From: Meridianimarinicoccus aquatilis
GTDB taxonomy: Bacteria > Pseudomonadota > Alphaproteobacteria > Rhodobacterales > Rhodobacteraceae
DNA length: 64,000 nt
Direction of reading: 5' to 3'
Assembly (NCBI RefSeq): GCF_004358675.1
Contig: NZ_SMZO01000005.1
Coordinates: 1-64,000 of the forward strand
Made by a program: the position numbers and the translations under genes. The notes under the pieces were generated by a model. It did no database searches. It was given only the letters and a program-made list of their open reading frames with translations, and was not told the origin of the DNA. Numbering within the stretch: position 1 is the stretch's first letter; every line of letters begins with the position of its first letter. Shown here piece by piece: positions 36,077 through 45,217 of this stretch.

Positions 36077-37258
36077 TTACGCGCTGCGATACAGTTTGGT
36101 CATGGAAAATTCCCGGTGTCCAAGCGCTTCGGCCGCTGTGTTGCGACCGTTTGCAGTACGCCGGATCATTTCGATCAGCGCGTCGCCCGCCTCGTCGATC
36201 GTTTGCTCGCGGCGCAGGATCCCCGACACGTCCAAATCCACGTGCTCGCCCATGGTGCGCACAGTGCGCGGGTTCGCGGTGATCTTGATCACAGGAACGA
36301 TCGGGTTGCCAACGACATTGCCCTGTCCTGTTGGGAAGGTGTGGATCACCGCACCCCCGGCAGCCATAAGCGTGACGCACTCTGCCGCTGCCGAAGACGA
36401 ATCCATGAAGTACAAACCATTGCCCTTGCCCGGAGCTTCGGCAGGTTCAAGAATGTCGATATAGCGGGACGTCCGGCCGATTTTTTCAAGGTTGCCCAAG
36501 GCCTTTTCTTCGATGGTGGTCAAACCGCCCTCGATGTTGCCTTTGGTTGGTTGGCTGTCGGACAGGTCATCGGTCTGGTGGGCGAAGATCACGTCATCCT
36601 GATAGGCCTTCCACATCTTGTACCAACGCTCGCCGACCTCTTCGTCGATCGCGCGCTCTTTACAGATGTGCTCGGCCCCTGTGATTTCGGATGTCTCGCC
36701 AAAGAACCCGGTGATACCTTCGGGGAGCAGTTTGTCGTACATGTTGCCGACTGTCGGGCAAGAGCCAAGACCGGTCGTCGTGTCGCTTTCACCGCACTTG
36801 GTGGACACCCACAACTCGTTGATCGACACTTCTTCACGCTGAATTTCGGTCGCGTGGTGGACAAAGTCCTTGGCAGCCCAGGACGCCGCGCGGATCGTTT
36901 CGAAATCGCCCTTTTGCTCAATGGAAAATTCCGCGACGGGCTTGCCGGTCAGGCGTATGCCGTCGGCGATCTTTTTGGTCCAACCCGGTTCAATCCCGAT
37001 CACCACAACAGCGGCGACATTCGGGTTTGCACCGGTCCCGATGATCGTCCGGAAGTGCACGTCAAGGTCTTCGCCAAATTGAAGACGGCCATAAGCGTGC
37101 GGGATCGCCATGGTGCCTTTGACGTTGTTCGCGACAGCTTCGCAGGCGGCGTTGGAAATGTCATCCACCGGCAAGATGATGACGTGGTTACGCACGCCGA
37201 CCCGGCCGTTTTCGCGCCGGTAGCCATGGACAGTGATATTGGAATATTTCGATGCCAT
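36077..37258 (-). CDS. suyB: (2R)-sulfolactate sulfo-lyase subunit beta SuyB
   Basis: Large subunit of the enzyme that splits (R)-sulfolactate to pyruvate and sulfite. The 393-residue protein belongs to the UxaA/altronate dehydratase superfamily: [77 protein letters not shown] and FPTGQGN. The cysteines in TKCGESD and elsewhere may carry an iron site. Start follows AAGGAACC. It is 12 bases after suyA; the two parts correspond to the two domains of the fused UxaA-type protein at 48335-49858. Confidence 0.92.
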   Translation of the reverse strand: MASKYSNITVHGYRRENGRVGVRNHVIILPVDDISNAACEAVANNVKGTMAIPHAYGRLQFGEDLDVHFRTIIGTGANPNVAAVVVIGIEPGWTKKIADGIRLTGKPVAEFSIEQKGDFETIRAASWAAKDFVHHATEIQREEVSINELWVSTKCGESDTTTGLGSCPTVGNMYDKLLPEGITGFFGETSEITGAEHICKERAIDEEVGERWYKMWKAYQDDVIFAHQTDDLSDSQPTKGNIEGGLTTIEEKALGNLEKIGRTSRYIDILEPAEAPGKGNGLYFMDSSSAAAECVTLMAAGGAVIHTFPTGQGNVVGNPIVPVIKITANPRTVRTMGEHVDLDVSGILRREQTIDEAGDALIEMIRRTANGRNTAAEALGHREFSMTKLYRSA

Positions 37259-37270
37259 GCTCAGGGTTCC

Positions 37271-37582
37271 TTACCAGCGTTTCGTTTTGCAATTGTGGGT
37301 ATGGACGTGTTCGCCCTGCCCGATATCGGCGATGATCTTGCCGATATCTTCGCCGTATTTCGTGGCTGTATCGCCAGCCTTCAGATCCGCCAGTGCGATC
37401 TTGTGGCCAATCGGCACATCGTGTTTGGCGGTCAGACGAAAGGTCGAATTGTCGTGCGTGATACAACACAGCATTTCAGTTCCGGCGGTCAGGCCCTCGA
37501 CCACGACAACCCCGACATTGTCGGCCTGCTCGTGAACGAGCAGGTGCGGGATTTCATTCGGGATGGGTTTCGTTTCAGTCAT
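37271..37582 (-). CDS. suyA: (2R)-sulfolactate sulfo-lyase subunit alpha SuyA
   Basis: Small SAF-domain subunit of 103 residues with the SuyA pattern HLLVHEQADNVGVVVVEGLTAG, VPIGHKIALADLKAGD and GEHVHTHNCKTKRW. The GGAG at 37588-37592 directly abuts the first ATG, so the second ATG at 37582, six bases further on, is the better start. It lies between the MDR dehydrogenase gene and suyB. Confidence 0.92.
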   Translation of the reverse strand: MTETKPIPNEIPHLLVHEQADNVGVVVVEGLTAGTEMLCCITHDNSTFRLTAKHDVPIGHKIALADLKAGDTATKYGEDIGKIIADIGQGEHVHTHNCKTKRW

Positions 37583-37594
37583 AGACATCTCCGG

Positions 37595-38581
37595 TTATGC
37601 AGGTTTGAGAATAATTTTTGGCGCGGCAATCCGGCCCTCGCGGATGTCGCCAAAGGCGGCGGCGCCATCGCCAAGGGGGCGGGTGTCCGTCCAGTCAAGC
37701 GGACCAAGACGTCCGTCGAACATCGCAGCGCAAGTGTCGCGGAAATCTTGCGCAGTATAGGTATAGGTGCCAATGAACGTGATCTCTTGCAGCGTCATGT
37801 GACGGATATCGAGACCGGCAGAGCCACCCCCCAAACCCACGTGCAAGATCACACCGCCAGGCCGCGTCGCGGCGCAACAACTGGCCCGGGTTGCGTCGTA
37901 GCCAACGCAATCCACTGTCAGGTCAAACATGCGCCCGTTGATCTCGGCCGGGGCTTGCACATCGACATACGGACCAAGGTTCAGATAATCGCGGCGCAAT
38001 GAATTGGGGTCAATCAGGGTCACATCCGTCACGCCCTGCGCAATCAGGCTGATGGCTGCGGCAACGCCGATGGCGCCCCCCCCAACGACCAATGCGGTCT
38101 GCACCTTGTCATGCGCCATTGCGTCAATCCCAAGTCGGATCGCATGCCACCCAACGGCAACGGGTTCGGCCAGACATGCCACGTCAAGGCTGACATGATC
38201 GGGCACTTGCACAAGGTTCCGCTCCGGCATCGCCACGAACTGCGCAAACGCCCCTTCGCGCGGCGGCAGGGAAATGATCTGCCGCTTGCTGCACAGGTTT
38301 TCACGCCCGGCTCGGCACGCGCGGCAGGTGCCGCAGTTCACAAGCGGGTTGATCGTCACGCGGGTGCCATCCATGGGTCCGCCGGTCACGGTGCCGGCCG
38401 CTTCGTGGCCAAGGATAAGCGGCGCGGGACGGCGATCATCATGCCCCAGAAAGGCGTGCATGTCTGACCCGCAAATTCCAACGCTTTCTATCCGGACAAG
38501 ATGATGACCCGGCGCTGGCGCTGGGTTCGCGACGTCGCGATACTCCAACTGCTCGGGAGCCGTGTAAACAAGTGCCTTCAT
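37595..38581 (-). CDS. hpsP: Zinc-dependent alcohol dehydrogenase, HpsP-like
   Basis: 328-residue medium-chain zinc dehydrogenase. It has catalytic zinc ligands in SVGICGSDMHAF and GHEAAG, a four-cysteine structural zinc loop (NCGTCRACRAGRENLC) and the coenzyme motif VVGGGAIGV. In DHPS degraders a dehydrogenase of this place and type is proposed to act at C-2 of DHPS, so that both stereoisomers can enter. The start overlaps the stop of the SDR gene (ATGA). Assignment to hpsP rests on operon order. Confidence 0.72.
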   Translation of the reverse strand: MKALVYTAPEQLEYRDVANPAPAPGHHLVRIESVGICGSDMHAFLGHDDRRPAPLILGHEAAGTVTGGPMDGTRVTINPLVNCGTCRACRAGRENLCSKRQIISLPPREGAFAQFVAMPERNLVQVPDHVSLDVACLAEPVAVGWHAIRLGIDAMAHDKVQTALVVGGGAIGVAAAISLIAQGVTDVTLIDPNSLRRDYLNLGPYVDVQAPAEINGRMFDLTVDCVGYDATRASCCAATRPGGVILHVGLGGGSAGLDIRHMTLQEITFIGTYTYTAQDFRDTCAAMFDGRLGPLDWTDTRPLGDGAAAFGDIREGRIAAPKIILKPA

Positions 38582-39336
38582 TTCGCTGTAAATCCTCCAT
38601 CAACCATCAAGATCTGGCCCGTCACGTACTGGCACGCATCCGAACAGAAGAACAAAAGCGGGCCATCAAGATCGCCCAGTTCGCCGTTGCGCCCGATACA
38701 TGTTTGCTCAGCGTTGCGCGCCGCTCGTTCCGGGTCGTTAAAAACCGCCGCTGTCAATTCCGTGCGAAAAAAGCCGGGCCCAATGGCGTTGACCATGATC
38801 CCATCGCGAGACCACGCTTCGGCCATGGCGCGCGTCATTTGCGACACGCCCCCTTTAGACGCGCCATAGCTCAGACCACCCGGGAAAGCGCGATGAGATT
38901 GCAGCGACGTAAAATTGACAATCCGCCCCCATCCGTTTGCCCGCATCCCGGGCACCAGTTTTTGCGATAGGAAAAACGGCACCGCGAGGTTCAGATTGAG
39001 CGTGACATCCCAGCCTTCAGGGGTCACGTCATCCGCAGTTTCGCGCGTATTGATACCGGCCGCATGGACCAGAATATCAGGGGACCCAAAGGGCGCCGTC
39101 ACGCGCTCGGCCAACTCATTCAACCCATTGCGATCAGCCAGATCATGCGCGACCTCAGCAACAGGGCCATTCGCCTCCGCCGCCAGTTCGGCCAGCGCAT
39201 CGGCCCGGCGCGCAACAGTCACGACCTTGGCCCCGGCCTGCGACAAGACCAAGGCTGCGCGCCGCCCAAGGCCAGAACTGGCCCCCGTCACACAGGCAAT
39301 GTGCCCTGTGAGGTCAGGGCCAATGTTACTCGGCAT
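38578..39336 (-). CDS. hpsO: Short-chain dehydrogenase, HpsO-like
   Basis: 252-residue classical SDR: TGASSGLG for NAD(P), HAAGIN, and the catalytic Ser-Tyr-Lys of NFTSLQSH...SYGASKGG. The end VTGQILMVDGGFTAK is typical. By analogy with known DHPS loci it may oxidise C-2 of DHPS together with the zinc dehydrogenase. The start overlaps hpsN by 11 bases, showing tight coupling. The substrate is inferred from context. Confidence 0.75.
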   Translation of the reverse strand: MPSNIGPDLTGHIACVTGASSGLGRRAALVLSQAGAKVVTVARRADALAELAAEANGPVAEVAHDLADRNGLNELAERVTAPFGSPDILVHAAGINTRETADDVTPEGWDVTLNLNLAVPFFLSQKLVPGMRANGWGRIVNFTSLQSHRAFPGGLSYGASKGGVSQMTRAMAEAWSRDGIMVNAIGPGFFRTELTAAVFNDPERAARNAEQTCIGRNGELGDLDGPLLFFCSDACQYVTGQILMVDGGFTAK

Positions 39337-40648
39337 CTACTGACTCTTCAGCGGTCAGATCGAAGACTTCGTTCGGGAAGAACTTCGCCAGTCGGATGTC
39401 AGCGGTGCGTGCGTGCCCTTCCATCCCTTCCAGTCGTGCAATGCGGGCAGTTGCCTCGGCAATCGGCTTTGCCCCTTCGCGGGTGGACCGCTGCCAAGTC
39501 ACGATCTTCATATATTTGTGGACGGACAGACCGCCGGTATAGGTCGCAGCGCGGCTGGTCGGCAGCACGTGGTTGGTCCCCGATGCTTTGTCCCCGAACG
39601 CAACCGTCGTTTCTTCCCCCAGAAACAAAGAGCCGTAGCAGTTGAGTCGATCCAGCCACCAATCCAGATCAGCAGCTTGCACTGTCAGGTGCTCTGGGGC
39701 GTATTCGTCTGATGTGGCTGCCATTTCTTCACGGTCAGCACAGACAATCACTTCAGCATAGTCGCGCCAAGCCGCTGTAGCATTGTCGCGGTTCACTTCA
39801 GGCAAGGTGGCAATCAGTTGCGGTACAAGTTCCATGACCTTTACCGCCAAGGAACGATCATCCGTCACAAGCCAGACCGGGGAGTTGTACCCATGCTCGG
39901 CCTGACCCACGAGATCCGTTGCCACGACCATTGCATCCGCATCCTTGTCTGCAAGGATAAGGCTGTCTGTCGGGCCGGCGATCATGTCGATACCCACACG
40001 GCCAAACAAAATGCGCTTCGCCTCAGCCACGAATTGGTTGCCCGGTCCCACAAGGATATTGGCCGGAGGCAGACCAAACAAGCCAAAGGTCATTGCCGCG
40101 ACGCCCTGCACTCCGCCCATGGCCATGATCTTGTTGGCCCCACAGATATGTGCCGCATAGACGATGGCTGGCGCAATCCCGACGCCCGGACGAGGCGGCG
40201 AGCACGCCACAATGTGATTGCAGCCAGCAACTTTCGCCGTTGTGACGGTCATGATCGCCGATGCAATATGCGAGTACCGTCCGCCGGGCACATAACACCC
40301 TGCCGCATCAACCGGTATTGTCTTTTGTCCGGCAATCATGCCCGGCACGACTTCGACCTCGATATTGGTCAGTGTCGCTTTTTGCGCCTCTGCAAACCGA
40401 CGTACGTTGTCGTGGCTGAACCGGATATCCGCCTTGATCTTTTCCGGAACGAGGGCGATTGCAGCCTGAATTTCTTCGTCAGACAGAAGAATGCTTCCGT
40501 CGTAGTCATCGAACTTTGCCGCATATTCGATGGCCTTTGCGTCGCCGCCAGCCTCGATGTCATCAAGGATGCCTTGAACAAGTTTGTGCACATCTGACGC
40601 GCCGCTGCTCGGCGTCAGGTCAGCTTTTTTCAGGTACTCTCTTGTCAT
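39326..40648 (-). CDS. hpsN: Sulfopropanediol 3-dehydrogenase HpsN
   Basis: 440-residue histidinol-dehydrogenase-like enzyme that oxidises (R)-DHPS to (R)-sulfolactate with NAD. Family blocks are CYVPGGRYSHIASAIMTVTTAKVAG, GVQGVAAMTFG, VGPGNQFVAEAKR, DMIAGPTDSLILAD, VGQAEHG, APEHLTV and GTNHVLPTS. The last block and the zinc-binding Gln/His residues match HisD. The absence of any histidine biosynthesis gene and the suyAB context point to HpsN. The ATG follows AGGACGAAGA. Confidence 0.93.
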   Translation of the reverse strand: MTREYLKKADLTPSSGASDVHKLVQGILDDIEAGGDAKAIEYAAKFDDYDGSILLSDEEIQAAIALVPEKIKADIRFSHDNVRRFAEAQKATLTNIEVEVVPGMIAGQKTIPVDAAGCYVPGGRYSHIASAIMTVTTAKVAGCNHIVACSPPRPGVGIAPAIVYAAHICGANKIMAMGGVQGVAAMTFGLFGLPPANILVGPGNQFVAEAKRILFGRVGIDMIAGPTDSLILADKDADAMVVATDLVGQAEHGYNSPVWLVTDDRSLAVKVMELVPQLIATLPEVNRDNATAAWRDYAEVIVCADREEMAATSDEYAPEHLTVQAADLDWWLDRLNCYGSLFLGEETTVAFGDKASGTNHVLPTSRAATYTGGLSVHKYMKIVTWQRSTREGAKPIAEATARIARLEGMEGHARTADIRLAKFFPNEVFDLTAEESVDAE

Positions 40649-40660
40649 TGAATCTTCGTC

Positions 40661-41992
40661 CTATCGGTAAACTTCGGGAAGGAGGATTGTGGAAAGCGCC
40701 GGGATGTACGCGATCATCAGCGTCACGATCAGCATGAAACCCACAAACGGGATGGCACGCGCCGCAATCTTGAGGATCGACTCGCCGGTTATTCCAGAAA
40801 CCACGAACAGGTTGAGCCCAAGCGGCGGCGTGATGAATCCAACCCCCAGGGCGGTAATCATCATGATGCAGAACTGGATCTCGTTCATTTCGATCTGCTG
40901 GGCGAGCGGGAAGAGGATCGGCGCAAGGATCACGATGTTTGGCGTCGTTTCCATAACGCAGCCCGCAGCGATCAAGATCAGGATCATCATAAGGATCAGC
41001 ACCCACGGCTCTTCGCTGACGCTTGTTGCAGCAGCCACAAAGCCCTGCGGCACCCCAAGGATCGCAAGCGCCTGTGCCAAAGGTAGCGAGAAGGCGATAA
41101 TGGGCAGAATGACCCCGTTCACTTTGGCCGAACTCACCAACATCGCCGGAAAGTCAGCGAACTTCAGCGTGCCAATGGTGAAGCCGATCAAGATGGTCAC
41201 GACAACGGCGACCGCGCCTGCTTCGGTCGGGGTAAGTTTGCCCGAAAATATCCCGTAAAAGATAATGCCCGGAACTGTGAACGCGTACCAACCTGACCTC
41301 AGAGCCGCCCACAGATTTGTGGCCCATTCGCCAAAGGTCATCAATCCGCCGCCTTCATAGGCATGGCGCCGGTTGACCAGCGTGTTGGTCAACAAGATTG
41401 CCAGAAGGACCAGAAGACCAGGGATCACGGCGGCCAGGAACAGGATGGACACATTCACCCCGAGAACCAGACCAATGATGATGTAGGCGATCGAGGGGGG
41501 AATGAGAATTCCGGTACACGCCCCGGCCGCAACAAGCGCACAGGCATAGGGGCGGGGATATCCGCTTTCGACCAAACGGTCGATTGTCATGCGCCCAACA
41601 GCGGCAGCGCCGGCAGCATCTGACCCTGAGATGGCCGCGAACATACCGCACACAAGAACGGTTGCCGATCCGAAGCCACCCTTGGCCCAACAGGTGATCG
41701 CTTCGGCCACGTCGAGGAATTTCTTGGACAGGCCCGTTCGAACAAGGACATCGCCGGTCAGAATGAATAGGGGCACCGCAGTCAGGGCAAAGTGGTCAAT
41801 GCCATGAAAAAGGCTCTCGCCAACCAGCGAAAGCGGCAGCGCGCCAGAGATCATCAACATCAGGATCGCTGCAGACCCAATTGCCGCCCATACCGGCACC
41901 GCCAGTGCAATCAGGATGACGAAAACGATGATTGGGATGTAGAAATCCGCGCCCAGTATGACTGGTTGGTTCTGGAGTTGTTGCCAAAGCAT
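40661..41992 (-). CDS. TRAP transporter large permease (DctM)
   Basis: 443-residue large membrane subunit of a TRAP importer with about twelve helices and the typical start PVWAAIGSAAILMLMISG, PLFILTGDVLVRTG, SGSDAAGAAAVG, GILIPPSIAYIIIG, and FITPPLGLNLFV. Uptake is driven by an ion gradient. Directly upstream of hpsN (12 bases), it corresponds to the large permease of the DHPS TRAP system (named in the hpsKLM set of Ruegeria). Confidence 0.9.
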   Translation of the reverse strand: MLWQQLQNQPVILGADFYIPIIVFVILIALAVPVWAAIGSAAILMLMISGALPLSLVGESLFHGIDHFALTAVPLFILTGDVLVRTGLSKKFLDVAEAITCWAKGGFGSATVLVCGMFAAISGSDAAGAAAVGRMTIDRLVESGYPRPYACALVAAGACTGILIPPSIAYIIIGLVLGVNVSILFLAAVIPGLLVLLAILLTNTLVNRRHAYEGGGLMTFGEWATNLWAALRSGWYAFTVPGIIFYGIFSGKLTPTEAGAVAVVVTILIGFTIGTLKFADFPAMLVSSAKVNGVILPIIAFSLPLAQALAILGVPQGFVAAATSVSEEPWVLILMMILILIAAGCVMETTPNIVILAPILFPLAQQIEMNEIQFCIMMITALGVGFITPPLGLNLFVVSGITGESILKIAARAIPFVGFMLIVTLMIAYIPALSTILLPEVYR

Positions 41993-42003
41993 TGCCGGCC
42001 CTC

Positions 42004-42519
42004 TCAGTCAAAGAGCTTGTCGCCTTCGTACACGGCACGGCCGTTACGAAGGTCGGAGATGTCACGAAGGAGGGATTGGGTCAGTCGCAGCAAGATCAGC
42101 GCAAAGCCGAACGGCACGGCGAACAGGAACCATACCTGGCTTATGCGAAGCCCATGGGTCACAGACCCGAACTTCCACGACACGTGCACCGCTTCCCACG
42201 ACCAGTAGAGAGCGATGATCGCCACAACGAACATCACAATATCGCCAAAGATGTAGAGCAGCGATTTTACTGTCCGGGGAACATAATTCATAAGCACATC
42301 GATGCGGATATGCCCACGTTCCTTGACCGCCGCAGCTGCCCCGATCCAAGCGAGGTAGATGAAGGAATAGCGCACGATCTCTTCGCCCCAGATAGACGAA
42401 TAGGCGAACACTTCGCGCCGCACGACTTCGATGAACATCGTTCCGACAAGCATCACGTAGAAAACGAGCAAGAGCCATCGCTCGCCGTTCTTGTCTATTG
42501 CCTTGTACAACTCAGACAT
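42004..42519 (-). CDS. TRAP transporter small permease (DctQ)
   Basis: 171-residue small membrane subunit with four helices. WGEEIVRYSFIYLAWIGAAAAVKERGHIRID is the conserved DctQ block. The ATG at 42519 follows GGGGGAC; the ORF start at 42576 is unsupported. It lies 11 bases before the large permease gene and 114 bases after the binding-protein gene. Confidence 0.9.
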   Translation of the reverse strand: MSELYKAIDKNGERWLLLVFYVMLVGTMFIEVVRREVFAYSSIWGEEIVRYSFIYLAWIGAAAAVKERGHIRIDVLMNYVPRTVKSLLYIFGDIVMFVVAIIALYWSWEAVHVSWKFGSVTHGLRISQVWFLFAVPFGFALILLRLTQSLLRDISDLRNGRAVYEGDKLFD

Positions 42520-42633
42520 ACAGGTCCCCCGTTCGGACACAGAGAACCCTGCGCCCGTCGTCTCGATTGTTCGCAATTGGTGAAAAGCGGGTCGAACCGG
42601 CGCGGAACTCGCCGCGCCAGCTCCCGAGTGCGA

Positions 42634-43779
42634 TCAGGCGTCGTGGACGTAATGGCGGCCCATAGTACCAGCCGCTTCCGCAAGGCGATCAAAGGTTTCC
42701 ATTGACCCGGCCAGTTCGATCTTGAACGCGTCCCATTCACTGCGCTGGTAACCGCCGACCGACTGCCATTCGGCAAGTTGATCGTCGCTGAGCGAGTGAA
42801 ATTCGACCCCATTGGCCACCAGTTGCGACATCGCATAGGCGCGCGCCGCCGGAACCTTGGACAGGTTTTGCGCCTGCGTGATCTCGCCCGCGAATTCAAT
42901 CGCAGCCTGCACGTCAGCGGGCAGTCCGTTGAACCACTCAAGGTTGACAGAATAAACTTGGCTGTCAGGAACCGCTTGGGTGAAGGTCACGTGACTCAGG
43001 ATTTCACCGAATCCGAACACGTGAAGCGCGCCAACCGACGGATCAAGCGCATCAGCCACGCCCTGGCGGATCGCCGACGGCGTTTCACCCCAAGCGACGG
43101 GAGTGGGGTTCGCGCCGACCATGCGGTAGTACTGCTGCAACATTGCCGAGCCCGGGACGCGGAATTTCACGCCAGCCATATCTTCTGGTGTGATGATCGC
43201 AGTCCCGCCCTGACGGACAGCGACGACGCGGGGATCGATCACAATATAGAACAAGGACTTGAACCCGGACGCCGCAATTTTCGGATCAACCTCGGCCTTC
43301 CACGCATCAGAACTGGTCAGATTGGTAAAGCGCTGGTTGGAGCCACAGAAATAGGGCAGGTTGATCAGGTCGACCACAGACGCGAAGGGGGCAAAGTTGG
43401 CGAGCGAGTGCTGCGCACACTGAATTGTGCCGGACTGCACTGCCTGCGCAAGCGCGCCGCCGGCACCAAGCTGCCCGCCCGGTGCCAGACGAACATACAC
43501 CTTACCGTTTGTCAGGTTCTGAATGTTCTCTTTAAGATCCAGTTGCATGATCGGATAGCTGCGCGAGGCACCAAGAACATAGGCTGTTGCAAGCGTCATG
43601 ATGTGGTCTGCGGCAGCTTCGCGTTCGCGCTCTTCGGCGGCTGTTTGCGCGACGGCGGCGTCAGACCAGAGCATCCCGCCTGCCCCGGCAATCACTGCTG
43701 CTGTAAAGCCGCCAGAGCCGGCAAGCTTAAGAAAGTTCCGGCGCTCGGTCGAGACACGGTCCTTATCCATCTTGGTCAT
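42634..43779 (-). CDS. TRAP solute-binding protein (DctP), Tat-exported
   Basis: 381-residue periplasmic binding protein for the TRAP system. The N-terminus TERRNFLKLAGSGGF is a twin-arginine signal, followed by a hydrophobic stretch and DAAVAQTAA cleavage region. The mature part has GGQLGAGGALAQAVQSGTIQ and the arginine-bearing GVKFRVPGSAMLQQYYRMVGANP and PVAWGETPSAIRQGVADALD blocks of DctP proteins. The start at 43779 follows GGGAGG. Likely ligand DHPS, from the operon. Confidence 0.9.
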   Translation of the reverse strand: MTKMDKDRVSTERRNFLKLAGSGGFTAAVIAGAGGMLWSDAAVAQTAAEEREREAAADHIMTLATAYVLGASRSYPIMQLDLKENIQNLTNGKVYVRLAPGGQLGAGGALAQAVQSGTIQCAQHSLANFAPFASVVDLINLPYFCGSNQRFTNLTSSDAWKAEVDPKIAASGFKSLFYIVIDPRVVAVRQGGTAIITPEDMAGVKFRVPGSAMLQQYYRMVGANPTPVAWGETPSAIRQGVADALDPSVGALHVFGFGEILSHVTFTQAVPDSQVYSVNLEWFNGLPADVQAAIEFAGEITQAQNLSKVPAARAYAMSQLVANGVEFHSLSDDQLAEWQSVGGYQRSEWDAFKIELAGSMETFDRLAEAAGTMGRHYVHDA

Positions 43780-43804
43780 TGCGTTTCCTCCCATGAAACT
43801 CAGT

Positions 43805-43996
43805 CTATTTTTGGTTTTCGACGTCTTGTTGTTCGCGGGCTTCGCGTTGAAGAATGCCCACTGAGAAGGCGATCGCAGCTGATAAGAGCACGATCATCTC
43901 GGTAACGTTGCTAACGAATGGGGCATCTCCGATTGCCCCAATAACGACATTCGCGGTGAACGCCGCCAACAAGAGCAGCGCCAAGATAAAAGCCAT
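43805..43996 (-). CDS. Small two-helix membrane protein
   Basis: 63-residue protein with two hydrophobic segments (residues 2-22 and about 30-50) and a charged tail (REAREQQDVENQK). It has a strong GGGAGGAG ribosome site, and it is the first gene of the DHPS operon, 25 bases before the TRAP binding protein. No family was recognised. It may help assembly of the transporter. Confidence 0.65.
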   Translation of the reverse strand: MAFILALLLLAAFTANVVIGAIGDAPFVSNVTEMIVLLSAAIAFSVGILQREAREQQDVENQK

Positions 43997-44037
43997 CTGA
44001 TCTCCTCCCGTCGCACCTTGATGTGCGATTCGTTAGA

Positions 44038-44076
44038 AATGTAAGCGCTTACATTACTCTATGCAAGCGCTTACAT
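44038..44076. promoter_or_regulatory. Tandem LacI-type operators
   Basis: A perfect 18-bp palindrome AATGTAAGCGCTTACATT (44038-44055) and a near-perfect 16-bp copy ATGCAAGCGCTTACAT (44061-44076) lie between the divergent DHPS operon and the LacI-type gene. Their centres are 22 bases apart, about two helical turns, so two dimers could bind the same face. The TGTAAGCGCTTACA core is typical of LacI/GalR-family sites. Confidence 0.85.
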
Positions 44077-44182
44077 TGCCGACAAAGCCCAAGCATTGCG
44101 ACACCCGTCGCTTGGCCCTAAACTTCACAAACGAAGGACGCGGCCACACCTGAGGATGCCGCGGCGCAGAAAGAGAACACAC

Positions 44183-45217
44183 ATGATGGACCAGCCGCCG
44201 CGTGAAATATCCATCCCGACGCTTGCGGATGTCGCTCGGCGTGCAGCAGTGTCCACAGCGACTGTGTCACGCTGCCTGAACTCTCCCGACCAGGTCGGAA
44301 AGAAAACCCGCGAGAGGGTAATGCAGGCGGTGGCCGATCTTGGATATGCCCCGAATTTCGGTGCGCGTGCTTTGGCGGCCAAACACACAAACACGTTCGG
44401 CGCGATCATTCCGACAATGGAAAACTCTGTTTTCGCACGGGGAATTCAAGCCTTTCAAGAAGAACTCGGCCGTCATGGAAAGACCCTCCTGATTGCGTCC
44501 TCGGCCTATCAGGAAGCGCTGGAAGAAGAACAGGTGCGCGCGTTGGTTGCAAGGGGCGCGGATGCCTTGCTTCTGATTGGCTTTCACCGAGACCCGAAAC
44601 TCTATGAGTTTCTCAAGTCGCGTTCAGTCCCCTGTCTGATTGCATGGTCCTATGACGAACAGCTTAAACAAACAGCCATCGGCTTCGACAACGCAGGCGC
44701 GATGGCAGCGTTGGCCAAACTTGTCTTTCAACAAGGGCATCGGCATGTTGCTTGTATTACCGCGCCAATCGCGTCCAATGACCGGGCGCGTGATCGTGTG
44801 CTCGGCGTTCAAAGGGCGATGAAGGCTGCAGGGCTGAACCCAAAGGACTTGCACCTGACCCAAACCCCCTACGGAATTGAGAATGGCGAAACAGCGCTTC
44901 GCAAAACGCTCGCCGAAGCCCCCGAAACAACAGCGGTGATGTGCGTGAATGACGTGCTTGCCATTGGCGCGTTGAGAGCCGCCAAAGAACTTGGGCTGCG
45001 GGTTCCGCAGGACATTTCCATTACTGGCTTCGACGACATCGAAATCGCGATGCTTGCGGAACCTGCGCTGACCACGGTCCATGTTCCGCACCACGAAATG
45101 GGCCGCCGTGCAGCAGGGATGTTGATTCAGATGGTCAAGCACACAGAGCCGGTTCAAAGCGTGGAACTGCCCACCGACATACGACTACGCCAGTCACTTG
45201 GGCCAGCCGCCAGCTAG
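44183..45217 (+). CDS. LacI-family transcriptional regulator
   Basis: 344-residue repressor-type regulator. The helix-turn-helix is TLADVARRAAVSTATVSRCLNSPDQVGKKTRERV and the hinge GYAPNFGARALAAK; the rest is a sugar-binding-like periplasmic fold (VMCVNDVLAIGALRAAKELG, VPQDISITGFDDIE). It is divergent from the DHPS operon across two matching operators, so it probably controls that operon and itself, with DHPS or a product as effector. The ATG at 44183 (or 44186) follows AAAGAGA. Its stop overlaps that of the convergent lactonase gene in a shared CTAG. Confidence 0.88.
   Translation: MMDQPPREISIPTLADVARRAAVSTATVSRCLNSPDQVGKKTRERVMQAVADLGYAPNFGARALAAKHTNTFGAIIPTMENSVFARGIQAFQEELGRHGKTLLIASSAYQEALEEEQVRALVARGADALLLIGFHRDPKLYEFLKSRSVPCLIAWSYDEQLKQTAIGFDNAGAMAALAKLVFQQGHRHVACITAPIASNDRARDRVLGVQRAMKAAGLNPKDLHLTQTPYGIENGETALRKTLAEAPETTAVMCVNDVLAIGALRAAKELGLRVPQDISITGFDDIEIAMLAEPALTTVHVPHHEMGRRAAGMLIQMVKHTEPVQSVELPTDIRLRQSLGPAAS

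Noticed and set aside
35837-38002. 721-codon plus-strand frame opposite comC-suyB-suyA-hpsP
   Set aside because: It runs antisense to four well-supported genes; high GC makes such long shadows common here.
39326-40648. Histidinol dehydrogenase (HisD) as the function of this gene
   Set aside because: The fold is the same, but the neighbours are TRAP, suyAB and DHPS-type dehydrogenases and no his gene is present.
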